NCBI RefSeq assembly: GCF_040833965.1
Contig: NZ_CP162142.1
Span: 620,001-684,000 of the forward strand
Direction: 5' to 3'
Length of the DNA stretch: 64,000 bases
Origin: Leptospira sp. WS39.C2
Lineage (GTDB): Bacteria; Spirochaetota; Leptospiria; Leptospirales; Leptospiraceae
Shown here one piece after another: positions 63,851-64,000 of the stretch; within the stretch, counting starts at the first letter, position 1, and each line of letters opens with the position of its first letter. The notes below the pieces were generated by a model. That model was not told where the DNA came from. It saw nothing but the letters and a program-made list of their open reading frames with translations, and made no database searches. A program made the translations under genes and the position numbers.

Positions 63851-64000
63851 TTAGGACTCAATCACACAGTCAACGAAGTATGTCAAAATTCCTGTTTCTG
63901 ATTTTTCTTCCACTAAACCATGAATGTCTGTTTCAAAACCAGGAAACTTTGAGTTAAACTCACGTGCAAACTGTAGGTAACGAATGATCGTCGTATTAAA
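63851..64000 (-). CDS. C-terminal end of a gene running off the right edge
   Basis: The minus strand is open from 64000 to a TAA at 63853-63851, giving 49 residues: it includes IIRYLQFAREFNSKFPGFET and LVEEKSETGILTYFVD, ending CVIES. The gene starts outside the window. The family cannot be named from this fragment. Confidence 0.6.
   Translation of the reverse strand, partial: FNTTIIRYLQFAREFNSKFPGFETDIHGLVEEKSETGILTYFVDCVIES

Overview
The window reads as a chromosome segment from an AT-rich, double-membrane spirochaete, most likely a saprophytic Leptospira. The reasons are the many lipoproteins with short spirochaete-style lipoboxes, an LpxD-type lipid A acyltransferase, a haem oxygenase, a stand-alone transketolase N-terminal half, 7TM-DISM sensor kinases, an RsbW-like anti-sigma factor and dense, overlapping gene packing. 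The assignment is inferred from gene families; there is no 16S gene to confirm it. No insertion sequence, prophage or CRISPR array was found.

Layout. 1-3.5 kb (minus strand): truncated 7TM-DISM sensor lipoprotein, a spore-photoproduct-lyase-like radical SAM protein and a nucleoside phosphorylase-like protein. 3.5-9 kb (plus): a frameshifted glutathione peroxidase, a ChaN-like protein, a class A penicillin-binding protein with a zinc ribbon, and two exported proteins. 9-10.4 kb: a GC-richer repeat zone built from copies of the tail of tRNA-Tyr, enclosing one lipoprotein gene and followed by tRNA-Tyr and tRNA-Thr (both minus). 10.5-13.6 kb (plus): transketolase half, SirB1-like protein, polyprenyl diphosphate synthase. 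13.6-16.5 kb (minus): histidine kinase and lipoprotein. 16.6-21.6 kb (plus): a tightly coupled four-gene unit made of a ClC channel, a retropepsin-like protease, an inactive transglutaminase with membrane helices and an ATP-grasp ligase. 21.6-28 kb: DUF6580 protein, MazG, LpxD with a hairpin over its start site, DoxX, RibD-like reductase, BFD-type ferredoxin, Atg22/UMF1-type MFS transporter. 28-33 kb: esterase, and a WYL regulator with a DUF2779 nuclease-like protein. 33-37.7 kb: haem oxygenase and MFS transporter behind a Fur-like palindrome, a PiT-like permease and an OlsB-like acyltransferase. 38-46.8 kb (minus): one long run of lipoprotein, gltX, anti-sigma factor, glycosyltransferase, polA and a GT-C/YfhO-like membrane protein. 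46.8-50.4 kb (plus): a two-subunit type IIA topoisomerase with T4/eukaryote-like features. 50.5-64 kb: beta-lactamase-fold protein, small lipoproteins including a tandem paralogue pair, a DUF4105 protein, DUF445, SDR, GNAT, TPR lipoprotein, DprA, a Na+/Ca2+ exchanger-family protein and a truncated gene at the right edge.

Most of the window is chromosomal housekeeping and envelope biology. The points most worth following are the ATP-grasp/retropepsin/transglutaminase operon, the tRNA-Tyr tail repeats with compensated hairpins, the unusual topoisomerase pair, the lpxD leader hairpin, the DUF2779 protein with an altered nuclease motif, and the single-base frameshift in glutathione peroxidase.
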